In this document: positions 1 to 7,535 of the stretch, in pieces
How the letters are laid out: each line of letters opens with the position of its first letter
Position numbering within the stretch: position 1 is the stretch's first letter
Source: Hyphomicrobium sp.
Lineage (GTDB): Bacteria > Pseudomonadota > Alphaproteobacteria > Rhizobiales > Hyphomicrobiaceae
Direction of reading: 5' to 3'
Length of the DNA stretch: 20,256 nt
Assembly (NCBI GenBank): GCA_030609245.1
Contig: JAUWCP010000017.1
Coordinates: 1 to 20,256 of the forward strand
Notes under the pieces: generated by a model
Databases searched by the model: none
The model's input: the letters and a program-made list of their open reading frames with translations, nothing else
What the model was told of the DNA's origin: nothing
Program-made: the position numbers and the translations under genes

Positions 1-37
1 GCTGCTCGCCTACCGGCTTCAATGACGCGATCGCGGC

Positions 38-1003
38 TCACTCGGCAGCTTCTGCCTCGATCTCCAGCGTTGCAAAATAGCGCTCAGCTTCCAGCGCAGC
101 CATGCAGCCCATTGCTGCCGCAGTAACAGCTTGCCGGTAGACTTCATCTGTCACATCGCCGGCTGCGAATACGCCAGGAATTGACGTCGCCGTGGAGTCG
201 GGCGTCGTCACGATATAACCGGTCGAGGTCATATCAAGCTGGCCGCGAAACAGCTCCGTCGCCGGCACGTGCCCGATCGCTATAAAGACACCGTCGGCCG
301 CCTGCTCCGTCACCTCGCCGGTCTTGACGTTCTTCAATTTGATGCCCGTGACGGACTTTGGTTCCTCGATGCCGACAATCTCATCGACGGAGTGATCCCA
401 TATCACCTCGATCTTCGGATTCTTGAAGAGACGGTCTTGCAGGATCTTTTCCGCACGGAGGCTGTCGCGCCTGTGCACCAACGTGACGCGCTTAGCAAAA
501 TTGGTGAGGAAGATCGCCTCCTCGACGGCGGTATTGCCCCCGCCAACCAAGACCACGTCCTTCTCCTTGTAGAAGAAGCCGTCGCAGGTGGCGCACGCCG
601 ACACGCCATAACCCTTGAACTTCTCTTCGGAGGGAATGCCGAGCCAGCGCGCCTGTGCGCCGGTGGAAATGATGAGTGAGTCGCACGTGTAAACGTCGCC
701 GGATTCGCCCTCGAGACGGAAAGGCCGCTTCTTCAGATCCACCTTGGAGATGTGATCCATGATCATCTCGGTTCCGACGTTCTCGGCCTGAGCCTTCATC
801 TGCTCCATGAGCCAGGGCCCCTGGATCACGTCGGCAAAGCCCGGATAGTTCTCCACGTCCGTAGTAATTGTCATCTGGCCGCCAGGCTGCGAGCCCTCGA
901 TCAATACGGGCTTGAGCATGGCGCGCGCGGCATAGACGGCGGCCGTATAGCCGGCCGGCCCGGACCCGAGGATGAGGACCTTGGCGTGCTTAGGCTCTGT
1001 CAT
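38..1003 (-). CDS. trxB: Thioredoxin-disulfide reductase
   Basis: This is a cytoplasmic flavoenzyme that uses NADPH to reduce oxidised thioredoxin. The 321-residue product has the usual length and order of the family. The FAD-binding GSGPAG motif is at residues 13-18, the redox-active CATC pair at 137-140, the NADPH-binding GGGNTA at 154-159 with HRR at 177-179, and the second FAD motif GDVTD at 282-286. The ATG start is preceded by a strong GGAGGA ribosome site about nine bases upstream. The gene is divergent from the permease at 1302. It has its own promoter, described separately. No key residue is missing. The C-terminal tail is rich in Glu and Ala and is not conserved in the family. The first 37 bases of the window, downstream of the stop, show nothing recognisable. 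Confidence 0.97.
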   Translation of the reverse strand: MTEPKHAKVLILGSGPAGYTAAVYAARAMLKPVLIEGSQPGGQMTITTDVENYPGFADVIQGPWLMEQMKAQAENVGTEMIMDHISKVDLKKRPFRLEGESGDVYTCDSLIISTGAQARWLGIPSEEKFKGYGVSACATCDGFFYKEKDVVLVGGGNTAVEEAIFLTNFAKRVTLVHRRDSLRAEKILQDRLFKNPKIEVIWDHSVDEIVGIEEPKSVTGIKLKNVKTGEVTEQAADGVFIAIGHVPATELFRGQLDMTSTGYIVTTPDSTATSIPGVFAAGDVTDEVYRQAVTAAAMGCMAALEAERYFATLEIEAEAAE

Positions 1004-1057
1004 CGTTCATTTCCTCCGCGGCATCGCCGTTCGCTGCGCATTTTGGAATGGGGTGCT

Positions 1058-1085
1058 CATATAGGCCTGCAGGCCCACCGGTCAA
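1058..1085 (-). promoter_or_regulatory. Probable trxB sigma-70-type promoter with palindromic spacer
   Basis: Read on the minus strand, TTGACC (plus positions 1080-1085) and TATATG (1058-1063) are separated by 16 bases. They match the -35 box at five of six positions and the -10 box at four of six. The -10 box ends 54 bases before the trxB ATG. The spacer contains the perfect 12-bp palindrome GGCCTGCAGGCC (1064-1075). Its position between the two boxes is where a repressor or MerR-type activator could bind. The promoter call is from sequence; the operator role is inference. Confidence 0.6.
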
Positions 1086-1221
1086 TGCGTGTCGCAAAAC
1101 CGCCGCTGACAGAATTGTGTCGCCACGCCGGAACATTGGTGTGGGTGCAAATCGTTGCGCCGCTCCAGCTTGGCACGCTAGCCTAGAGGTGGCGCCTTGA
1201 AGAGGCAGATGGGGGTGGACC

Positions 1222-1281
1222 ATGTCGGGCGTCTTAGGAAACATCGCAACAGCGATTTATGGGGTCTTCGAATGCGCGTGA
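1222..1281 (+). CDS. Possible 19-residue leader ORF upstream of the permease
   Basis: An ATG at 1222 opens a 19-codon frame, ending TGA at 1279-1281, that would encode the mostly hydrophobic peptide MSGVLGNIATAIYGVFECA. It has a purine-rich GGGGGTGGA directly upstream (1211-1219), which is a better ribosome site than the one in front of the permease. Its stop lies 20 bases before the permease ATG at 1302, and a GGGGGA stretch sits between them. Translation coupling or a leader peptide is possible, but a frame this short can occur by chance. No function is assigned. The rest of 1086-1301 shows no other gene. Confidence 0.3.
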   Translation: MSGVLGNIATAIYGVFECA

Positions 1282-1301
1282 ACGGGGGGAAAGAGCGCCG
1301 C

Positions 1302-2636
1302 ATGAAAATACAGACCGCTGAGAAACTATCTAGCGCCGTACCGCCTGCCGACTTGCGCGATACCGCGCGGCGTCTCAAGGCGATCTTCATTGGTTCGTCA
1401 GGCAACCTGGTGGAATGGTTCGACTTCTACACCTACTCCGCCTTCGCGCTCTACTTCGCCAACTCCTTTTTTCCCTCACAGAGCCAAACCGCGCAGCTCC
1501 TCCATGCCGCGGCGATCTTTGCCGTCGGTTTCTTGATGCGGCCGATCGGCGGATGGCTATTTGGTCACGTCGCCGACATACATGGCCGCCGCATTGCGCT
1601 GGCCGCCTCGGTGCTCTTGATGTGCTTTGGCTCGCTGGTGATTGCCATAACGCCCACCTACGAGACCGTTGGCGTGGCGGCGCCTTTGATCCTACTTTTT
1701 GCGCGCCTCGTTCAGGGCCTTAGCCTCGGCGGCGAATACGGCACGAGCGCCACCTACTTGTCCGAGATGGCCCACCCGGAACATCGCGGCTTCTACTCGA
1801 GCTTCCAATACGTGACGCTAATCGGCGGCCAGCTGCTCGCCATGCTTGTTCTGCTGGTTTTGCAAAAGCTGCTGTTGACGCCCGAGCAACTCGAAGCATG
1901 GGGCTGGCGCATTCCGTTTGCGATCGGCGCTGGGCTTGCCGTCATCGTCTACTTCATGCGTCGCGACATGGAAGAGTCGGACGCATTTGTGGAAGCCAGC
2001 GCGACCATCGATACACGTTCAAGCCCGTTTCGAGGGTTGCTCGAGCATCCGCGCGAGGTTGCGATCGTCGTGGGCCTGACGCTCTGCGGCACCGTCGCAT
2101 TCTATACGTACACAATTTACATGCAGAAGTTTCTGGTCATCTCCGCGGGGCTCTCTAAGGACACGTCAACCGTCATCGCGGCCGGAACTCTGTTCGTCTT
2201 CATGTGTTTGCAGCCCGTTGTCGGGGCTATTTCGGACGTTATCGGCCGGCGCCCGGTGCTTTTGACGTTCGGCATCCTCGGCACTTTGCTGACCGTGCCG
2301 ATCCTTACCACGCTGCAGCACACCACCAACCCCTGGACCGCCTTCTTCCTCATCATGGGCGCACTTGTCATCGTCAGCGGCTACACGGCCATCAATGCGG
2401 TCGTAAAGGCGGAACTCTTCCCGACCAGCATTCGCGCCATGGGCGTCGGGTTTCCCTATGCGATCACCGTGGCGCTGTTCGGGGGCACGGCCGAGTATGT
2501 GGCTCTTTACCTGAAGGATATCGGCCACGAGACGGCGTTCTACTGGTACGTAACGGGCTGCATCTTCGCGTCTCTGGTGGTCTACGCCTTCATGCGCGAC
2601 ACCCGGCACGACTCGGCCATGCACCGGCACGTCTGA
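1302..2636 (+). CDS. kgtP: MFS dicarboxylate/proton symporter, KgtP-like 2-oxoglutarate permease
   Basis: This is an inner-membrane transporter of the metabolite:H+ symporter (MHS) branch of the major facilitator superfamily. From memory its wording follows Escherichia coli KgtP closely: SGNLVEWFDFY near the first helix, GFLMRPIGGWLFG, then HGRR in the loop between helices 2 and 3, GLSLGGEYGTSATYLSEM, FQYVTLIGGQLLA, and FGGTAEYVALYLK near the C-terminus. About twelve hydrophobic segments are visible. Starting at ATG 1302 gives 444 residues, close to the family's 430-445. The frame is open further upstream to 1197, but that extension is polar, lacks a ribosome site and does not resemble the family. 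Proline/betaine or citrate MHS transporters are the main alternatives. The substrate is inferred from similarity only. It is co-oriented with typA 79 bp downstream, though the two share no obvious role. Confidence 0.83.
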   Translation: MKIQTAEKLSSAVPPADLRDTARRLKAIFIGSSGNLVEWFDFYTYSAFALYFANSFFPSQSQTAQLLHAAAIFAVGFLMRPIGGWLFGHVADIHGRRIALAASVLLMCFGSLVIAITPTYETVGVAAPLILLFARLVQGLSLGGEYGTSATYLSEMAHPEHRGFYSSFQYVTLIGGQLLAMLVLLVLQKLLLTPEQLEAWGWRIPFAIGAGLAVIVYFMRRDMEESDAFVEASATIDTRSSPFRGLLEHPREVAIVVGLTLCGTVAFYTYTIYMQKFLVISAGLSKDTSTVIAAGTLFVFMCLQPVVGAISDVIGRRPVLLTFGILGTLLTVPILTTLQHTTNPWTAFFLIMGALVIVSGYTAINAVVKAELFPTSIRAMGVGFPYAITVALFGGTAEYVALYLKDIGHETAFYWYVTGCIFASLVVYAFMRDTRHDSAMHRHV

Positions 2637-2715
2637 AGGCCTGGCACCCCCGGCTGGCGGGGCGGGGCGCGATGTGCTAGGTCGGCGCATCTTATTGCAG
2701 CGCACAAAGCCCCTG

Positions 2716-4542
2716 ATGAACCTCAGAAACATTGCCATTATCGCCCATGTCGACCACGGGAAGACTACGCTCGTCGACGAGCTCCTGAAGCAGTCCGGCG
2801 CCTTCCGCGAGAACGAGCGGGTCGTCGAGCGCGCCATGGATTCCAACGATCTGGAGCGCGAGCGCGGGATTACGATCCTCGCCAAGTGCACCTCCGTCGT
2901 CTGGAAGGACACACGCATCAACATCGTCGACACGCCGGGTCATGCCGACTTCGGCGGGGAAGTCGAGCGCATTCTCAATATGGTCGACGGCGCCATCGTC
3001 CTGGTGGACGCCTCTGAGGGGCCGCTGCCGCAAACGAAATTTGTGGTCTCCAAGGCCCTAAAGCGCGGCATTCGTCCGATCGTCGTCATCAACAAGATCG
3101 ACCGCTCAGATGAACGCCATCTCGACGTGCTGAACGAGATCTTCGATCTCTTCGCCAACCTAGACGCGACCGAAGAGCAGCTTGATTTCCCCGTGCTCTA
3201 CGGCGCGGGCCGCGATGGCTGGATGGCCACCGCGCCGGAAGGTCCCAAAGTCAGCTTGGCGCCTCTGTTCGACCTCGTGCTCGAACACGTACCACAGCCA
3301 CGGGTCGAGACGGGACCGCTGCGCGTGTTGGCGACCACGCTCGAGGCCGACCCCTATCTGGGACGCATCCTCACCGGCCGCATCACCTCGGGCACCGTCC
3401 GCCCCAACCAGCAACTCAAAGCGCTACATTGCGACGGAAGCCAGATCGAGACGTTTCGCGTGCAGAAGGTGCTCGCGTTTCGTGGGCTCAACCGCATCCC
3501 AGTCGAGGTGGCCGAGGCGGGTGACATCGTGGCGATCGCCGGCATGAACGAGGCAACCGTCGCCGATACGTTGTGCGATCCCTCGGTCGAGACACCACTG
3601 GCGGCACAGCCGATCGACCCGCCGACCCTCTCCATGACGTTTCGCATCAACGACGGGCCACTCGCCGGCCAAGAGGGCGACAAGGTGCAGAGCCGCGTCA
3701 TCCGCGAGCGCCTGCTGAAGGAAGCAGAGCGCAACATCGCCATCCGCATCAGCGAGAACGACGACAAGGACAGCTTCACGGTGGCAGGGCGGGGCGAATT
3801 ACAGCTTGCCATCCTGATCGAGAACATGCGGCGCGAAGGATTTGAGCTGACCGTCTCGCGCCCCCGCGTCTTGTTCAAGACCGACGAAACGACGGGGGGG
3901 CGCCTGGAGCCGATCGAGGAGACCATCATCGACGTCGATGAGCAATTCTCCGGCGTGGTCGTGCAGAAGCTTTCGGAGCGCAAAGGCGAACTGCTCGAAA
4001 TGCGTCCGTCGGGCGGCGGCCGACTGCGCCTCGTGTTCCACGTGCCCACGCGCGGGCTCTTGGGCTACCAGAGCGAACTCTTGACCGATACCCGTGGAAC
4101 GGCCGTGATGAACCGCCTGTTTCACGCCTACGCCCCATACCGCGGCGAGATCTCGGGACGGCGCACCGGCGTCCTCATCTCGAATGGAGACGGCGAAACA
4201 GCCGCGTATGCGCTTTTCAATCTGCAGGACCGCGGGCCCTTCATGATTGGTCCCCAAACGCGGGTCTACACCGGCATGATCGTCGGCGAGCACGCCCGCG
4301 AAAACGACCTTGAGGTCAACGTCACCAAGGGCAAGAAGCTCACAAACGTTCGCGCGTCCGGTAAGGACGAGGCCGTGCAGCTCACCCCCCCCATGAAGCT
4401 GACCTTGGAAAAGGCAATGGCCTACATCACCGACGACGAGCTCGTTGAGGTCACGCCGGGATCGATAAGGCTTAGAAAACGTTGGCTCGATCCCAACATG
4501 CGCAAAAAGATGGAGCGCTCCCGCGAACGCGATGTTGCATGA
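2716..4542 (+). CDS. typA: Translational GTPase TypA/BipA
   Basis: TypA is a ribosome-binding GTPase related to EF-G that helps 50S subunit assembly and stress or cold growth. From ATG 2716 the product has 608 residues, matching the family. GTPase motifs are intact: G1 AHVDHGKTT (10-18), the switch region RERGITI (48-54), G3 DTPGHAD (72-78) and G4 NKID (126-129). EF-G-like domains follow, including the GRGELQLAIL segment and PRVLFK, then the TypA-specific C-terminal domain. An in-frame start at 2674 would add a short N-terminal extension absent from the family. The ribosome site before 2716 is weak. The gene follows the permease on the same strand and is followed after about 100 bp by the helicase gene. 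Confidence 0.96.
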   Translation: MNLRNIAIIAHVDHGKTTLVDELLKQSGAFRENERVVERAMDSNDLERERGITILAKCTSVVWKDTRINIVDTPGHADFGGEVERILNMVDGAIVLVDASEGPLPQTKFVVSKALKRGIRPIVVINKIDRSDERHLDVLNEIFDLFANLDATEEQLDFPVLYGAGRDGWMATAPEGPKVSLAPLFDLVLEHVPQPRVETGPLRVLATTLEADPYLGRILTGRITSGTVRPNQQLKALHCDGSQIETFRVQKVLAFRGLNRIPVEVAEAGDIVAIAGMNEATVADTLCDPSVETPLAAQPIDPPTLSMTFRINDGPLAGQEGDKVQSRVIRERLLKEAERNIAIRISENDDKDSFTVAGRGELQLAILIENMRREGFELTVSRPRVLFKTDETTGGRLEPIEETIIDVDEQFSGVVVQKLSERKGELLEMRPSGGGRLRLVFHVPTRGLLGYQSELLTDTRGTAVMNRLFHAYAPYRGEISGRRTGVLISNGDGETAAYALFNLQDRGPFMIGPQTRVYTGMIVGEHARENDLEVNVTKGKKLTNVRASGKDEAVQLTPPMKLTLEKAMAYITDDELVEVTPGSIRLRKRWLDPNMRKKMERSRERDVA

Positions 4543-4647
4543 GCAAAACTCCGGACAGTGGGGCTGCGAGGGCGGTATCTTGTCGACCAGCGCAGGCTAT
4601 TCAACTCCTGTAAGCTCCTGCTAAGCGAAGCATTGCGGGGGCCGGGC

Positions 4648-5988
4648 GTGTCATCTTCAATCCCAACCGATCAGCAACAAAGAGAAGCGGGTCAGGAGCC
4701 CTGGCCGGCTGGAGTGACGCCGCCTGAAAAATTCCAGACCGCCCTCGACTTTGCACGGCGCGAGGAAGGCCATTTGTTTGTCACCGGCCGGGCCGGCACC
4801 GGCAAATCGACCCTATTACGCTGCATACGCGACATGGTCACCCAGGAAGCCATCGTGCTCGCGCCCACGGGTCTGGCAGCCATCAACGTCGGCGGCCAGA
4901 CCATCCACTCATTCTTCGGCTTTCCCCCGCGGCTCATTCGGCCCGATGACATCAGGCGAAGCCGAAATGGCCGCCTCATGCGCCGTCTCAAGCTCATGAT
5001 CATCGACGAGGTGTCGATGGTGCGATCAGACCTCATGTCGGCCATCGATCAATCACTGCGCTTGAACCGGGGTCGTCCGCGCGAAGCATTCGGCGGCGTG
5101 CGGCTCTTGGTGTTCGGCGACCTCCAGCAGCTGCCGCCGGTTGTTCAAGGCGGCGAAGTTGCCGAGCACCTCGAAAGCGCACATGGCGGTGTGTTCTTTT
5201 TCAGCGTGGGCGCTCTTTCGGAAGGGGCAGGCATGTCGTTGATCGAGCTTGATCACGTCTTCCGCCAAAGCGATGAAGCATTTCTGACAGTCCTCAACCG
5301 TATTCGCGACGGTGAAGCGACGGAAGCGGACCTCACGGTGTTGAACGAGCGTACGCATCCCATCCGCACATTGGGCGAGGGCGATTCTTTCGTCATCCTC
5401 ACTCCGACCAACGCCGCGGCGCATCGAATCAACATGGCCTATCTCGAAGCGTTGCCTGCCGACGCGAAAACCTACGAGGCCGGTATCAGCGGCGAGTTCG
5501 GCGAAACCGCACATCCGACCGACGCGACATTGCTGCTGAAGCACGGCGCGAAAGTAATGCTGCTTCGCAACGATCCCGACAAACGATGGGTCAACGGCAC
5601 GGTCGCGCGCGTTGCACGCCTCGAAGACAAACGAGTCTGGATCGAGGTCGACGGCAAGGTGCACGAGATCGAACCTGTGTCGTGGGAGGCGCGCCGTTAC
5701 GCGTACGATCAAACCGCCGAGAAGATCGTCGAGAACGTGACCGGCACCTTCCGGCAATTTCCATTGCGCCTTGCCTGGGCCCTCACTATCCACAAATCGC
5801 AAGGTCTGACGCTGGACCGCGTCTATATCGACTTAGGCAGAGGCACGTTTGCGCACGGCCAAACGTACGTCGCCTTATCGCGTTGCCGGTCGCTCGAAGG
5901 ACTGGCACTCGCGCGCCCTTTACGGCCCACCGACATCATCTTCGATCGCTCTGCCATGGATTACCGCGATAGGTTTCCAACGCTGTAG
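4648..5988 (+). CDS. Stand-alone Pif1/RecD-like superfamily 1B helicase (AAA family ATPase)
   Basis: This is a probable ATP-dependent 5'-3' DNA helicase. With the GTG at 4648 the protein has 446 residues. It shows Walker A GRAGTGKST (47-55), motif Ia APTGLAAINVGGQTIHSFFG, Walker B IIDEVSMV (about 118-125), motif III GDLQQLPPV (157-165), and near the C-terminus LTIHKSQGLTLDRV and YVALSRCRS, which are the closing motifs of Pif1/RecD2/TraA-type helicases. No RecBC partner or accessory domain is visible, so it is a minimal single-chain helicase. The frame is also open from GTG 4558, but those 30 residues look non-conserved. The 4648 start has only a weak G-rich ribosome site, so the start is uncertain. 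It lies 105 bp downstream of typA in the same direction. A hairpin overlaps its stop codon. Its substrate in the cell cannot be told from sequence. Confidence 0.85.
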   Translation: MSSSIPTDQQQREAGQEPWPAGVTPPEKFQTALDFARREEGHLFVTGRAGTGKSTLLRCIRDMVTQEAIVLAPTGLAAINVGGQTIHSFFGFPPRLIRPDDIRRSRNGRLMRRLKLMIIDEVSMVRSDLMSAIDQSLRLNRGRPREAFGGVRLLVFGDLQQLPPVVQGGEVAEHLESAHGGVFFFSVGALSEGAGMSLIELDHVFRQSDEAFLTVLNRIRDGEATEADLTVLNERTHPIRTLGEGDSFVILTPTNAAAHRINMAYLEALPADAKTYEAGISGEFGETAHPTDATLLLKHGAKVMLLRNDPDKRWVNGTVARVARLEDKRVWIEVDGKVHEIEPVSWEARRYAYDQTAEKIVENVTGTFRQFPLRLAWALTIHKSQGLTLDRVYIDLGRGTFAHGQTYVALSRCRSLEGLALARPLRPTDIIFDRSAMDYRDRFPTL

Positions 5989-6020
5989 CCGCTGGGCGGC
6001 CGTTCGGCGCTAGCGGCTTT
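5987..6020 (+). terminator. Possible hairpin terminator after the helicase gene
   Basis: AGCCGCT (5987-5993) and AGCGGCT (6012-6018) form a 7-bp stem around an 18-base loop. The loop can form its own short stem GCCG/CGGC (5999-6002 and 6005-6008). The stem overlaps the helicase stop codon. Only a short run of T follows it, so termination is plausible but weak. Confidence 0.35.
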
Positions 6021-6065
6021 CACCAGCACGACTCGAAAGTGCGGCACACTGACACATCCGCTGAA

Positions 6066-6101
6066 TGCTGCGCTGCAACATTCCCTTGTTGCAATGCAGC
6101 A
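6066..6101. promoter_or_regulatory. 36-bp palindrome, putative PHA-regulator (PhaR-type) operator
   Basis: TGCTGCGCTGCAACA (6066-6080) and TGTTGCAATGCAGCA (6087-6101) are inverted copies matching at 13 of 15 positions around a 6-base centre. The inner 7 bp are perfect. The right arm covers the -35 box of the phasin promoter, a classic repressor position. PHA-responsive regulators of the PhaR family are known in Paracoccus and Rhodobacter to bind TGC/GCA-rich sites in front of phasin genes, and this site is of that kind. Assignment to PhaR is inference; no phaR gene lies in the window. Confidence 0.6.
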
Positions 6102-6117
6102 AATATTGATCTATAAG
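6089..6117 (+). promoter_or_regulatory. Probable phasin gene promoter
   Basis: TTGCAA (6089-6094) and TATAAG (6112-6117) are 17 bases apart, which is ideal sigma-70 spacing with good matches at both boxes. The transcript would start near 6124 and carry a leader of about 100 bases before the phasin ATG. It is overlapped on its upstream side by the palindrome at 6066-6101. Confidence 0.6.
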
Positions 6118-6223
6118 GGGGCCATCAAGATCTTTGAAGCCCCGTTTCAGTGGCTAAGGCGGTCGGCAAAGTGCTCCGCCGCCCCGCCACAATTTCGTAG
6201 CTCACAAAATTAGGGAGAGAACT

Positions 6224-6679
6224 ATGAACGACGATTTCACGCGTCAGGCTCAAGACATGCTGACCGCGGCGAAGGATGGTCGCATTCCGGAGAATGTACA
6301 GGCGTTCGCCGAGGACAGCGTCGCCAAGTCCCGCGATGCGTACTCGAAGATGAGTGCGGCAGCCATGGAAGGTGCTCAGGCTGCTGAAGAAGTCATATTG
6401 ACCGCTCAGGCCAGTGCCAAATCCTTTGGCGAGAAAATTCTGCTCAACGCCAGCGCTAATGCGGAGGCCATTTTCGATGCGGCCGAAGCCATGGCGCGCG
6501 CCAAGACGGTGCCGGAATTCGCCCGCCTTCAAGCGACGTTTATCCAGAAGCAGCTCGCCGCAGCAAGTACACAGTCCAAGGAGTTCTTCGAGCTGTCCAG
6601 CAAGCTCTCGCGGCAGACGCTGGAAGGCATGAATGCCATCGCCACGAAGACCTTTGATCAAATGAAGAAGGTAGGCTAA
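6224..6679 (+). CDS. Phasin family protein (phasin_2 type)
   Basis: Phasins are small amphipathic proteins that coat cytoplasmic polyhydroxyalkanoate granules. This one has 151 residues, is almost entirely alpha-helical in character, is rich in Ala, Lys and Glu, and has no Cys or Trp. The middle and C-terminal parts (about 30-145) fit the phasin_2 family, with segments such as ANAEAIFDAAEAMARAKT and ARLQATFIQKQ followed by SKEFFELSSKL. The ATG is preceded by GGGAGAG at about six bases. The gene stands alone between its own promoter and a strong terminator, as expected for an abundant, separately regulated product. No PHA synthase or depolymerase gene is in the window. Regulation by a PHA-responsive repressor is suggested by the upstream palindrome. 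Confidence 0.92.
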   Translation: MNDDFTRQAQDMLTAAKDGRIPENVQAFAEDSVAKSRDAYSKMSAAAMEGAQAAEEVILTAQASAKSFGEKILLNASANAEAIFDAAEAMARAKTVPEFARLQATFIQKQLAAASTQSKEFFELSSKLSRQTLEGMNAIATKTFDQMKKVG

Positions 6680-6739
6680 AGGCACTCGTTTCCTTAGAGC
6701 GTTTGGCACTTGCCACAAAAAAACCGGCTACTAGTCGCA

Positions 6740-6781
6740 AAAGGCGCCTGGAGGGGAATCCCGGGCGCCTTTGCTTTTTTT
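6740..6781 (+). terminator. Strong intrinsic terminator of the phasin gene
   Basis: AAAGGCGCC (6740-6748) pairs perfectly with GGCGCCTTT (6764-6772). The loop can extend the stem with GGG/CCC (6754-6756 and 6760-6762). The hairpin is followed after two bases by seven T residues (6775-6781). It is the clearest intrinsic terminator in the window. Confidence 0.9.
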
Positions 6782-6833
6782 CCAGGCCCAAGTGTCCGCG
6801 AACTGTTACTTCGCGACGTTAGGGCATTATGCG

Positions 6834-7373
6834 ATGCTGCCGGCCCGTGGATATTGTGATCCTATGCTTGGTGCGAGTTCACATTTCGAGATTCGTCGCG
6901 GCAGCGTGTCGGACGCGCCCGCGCTTTGCGAGGTGTTCCGTAACACCTGGAACCACGCATACCAGGGCATTATCCCGCATTTTCATCTGGAGACCATGAT
7001 CCGACGCCGGAGCCCTGACTGGTGGAATTCCACGATCAGGTCAGGCAATGGGCTCTTGGTTCTGCAAGTCGCAGGCAACGTGGCCGGTTACGCAACCCTA
7101 GGCACGGCGCGCATGCGTGGAGAACACGAAGGCGAGATTTATGAGCTCTACATAACGCCGACCCACCAGGGACTGGGTTTTGGCGAGCACTTGTTTGAAG
7201 CGTCCCGTCATCACCTGGACACGCGACACCTTTCGGGATTGATCGTTTGGGCGCTCACCGAAAATGCTGGGGCAACGGATTTTTACTGGCGCCGCGGCGG
7301 CCGGCCGATTGGCCTGGGCTTTGAGTGCTTTGGCGAAAGAAGACTCGAAAAGGTTGCCTTCGCCTGGGACTGA
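6834..7373 (+). CDS. GNAT family N-acetyltransferase
   Basis: This is a probable acetyl-CoA-dependent N-acetyltransferase with unknown substrate. From ATG 6834 it has 179 residues. A typical GNAT opening, EIRRGSVSDAPAL, lies near the N-terminus. Motif A with the acetyl-CoA pyrophosphate loop reads ELYITPTHQGLGFGEHL, containing the Q-x-x-G-x-G pattern. Motif B reads ENAGATDFYWRRGG, with the usual Asn and Tyr. ATG 6834 is favoured by an AGGG nine bases upstream. ATG 6864 is an alternative that gives 169 residues. Any start before 6782 would lie inside the phasin terminator and is unlikely. The family acts on proteins, antibiotics or small amines, and nothing nearby narrows this. It is transcribed separately from phasin and lies 162 bp upstream of dapB. 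Confidence 0.85.
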   Translation: MLPARGYCDPMLGASSHFEIRRGSVSDAPALCEVFRNTWNHAYQGIIPHFHLETMIRRRSPDWWNSTIRSGNGLLVLQVAGNVAGYATLGTARMRGEHEGEIYELYITPTHQGLGFGEHLFEASRHHLDTRHLSGLIVWALTENAGATDFYWRRGGRPIGLGFECFGERRLEKVAFAWD

Positions 7374-7535
7374 AACTGGGTTGCGACAAACTGGTCACCC
7401 ACCCCGGCAATTTATGAACCTGCTGGCAAAGAATATGTAGGGAAAAACCCCACCAGCGGGCGCTGCTCTTCCCCCCTGCTTGACGCATTGCTATACCGCA
7501 GCGCGCTCCCATCGATACAAGCCGAGGTACGCGAG

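Noticed and set aside
1170..1182. TTGGCACG resembling a sigma-54 -24 element upstream of the permease
   Set aside because: The required GC of the -12 element is seven rather than ten bases after the GG, so the spacing is wrong.
2648..2662. CCCCG/CGGGG hairpin between the permease and typA
   Set aside because: Five GC pairs with no T-tract in a G-rich stretch are expected by chance at this GC content and do not support a terminator.
2166..2933. Long open frame on the minus strand across the permease and typA starts
   Set aside because: It is antisense to two well-supported genes, has no recognisable domain, and its composition follows from the codon bias of the plus-strand genes.
5053..5802. 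249-codon frame on the minus strand inside the helicase gene
   Set aside because: It is a mirror of the helicase coding frame, with no motifs and no plausible ribosome site or context.
7480..7497. TTGACG and TATACC near dapB as a promoter
   Set aside because: The two elements are only six bases apart and neither has a partner at 16-18 bases, so no box pair can be made.
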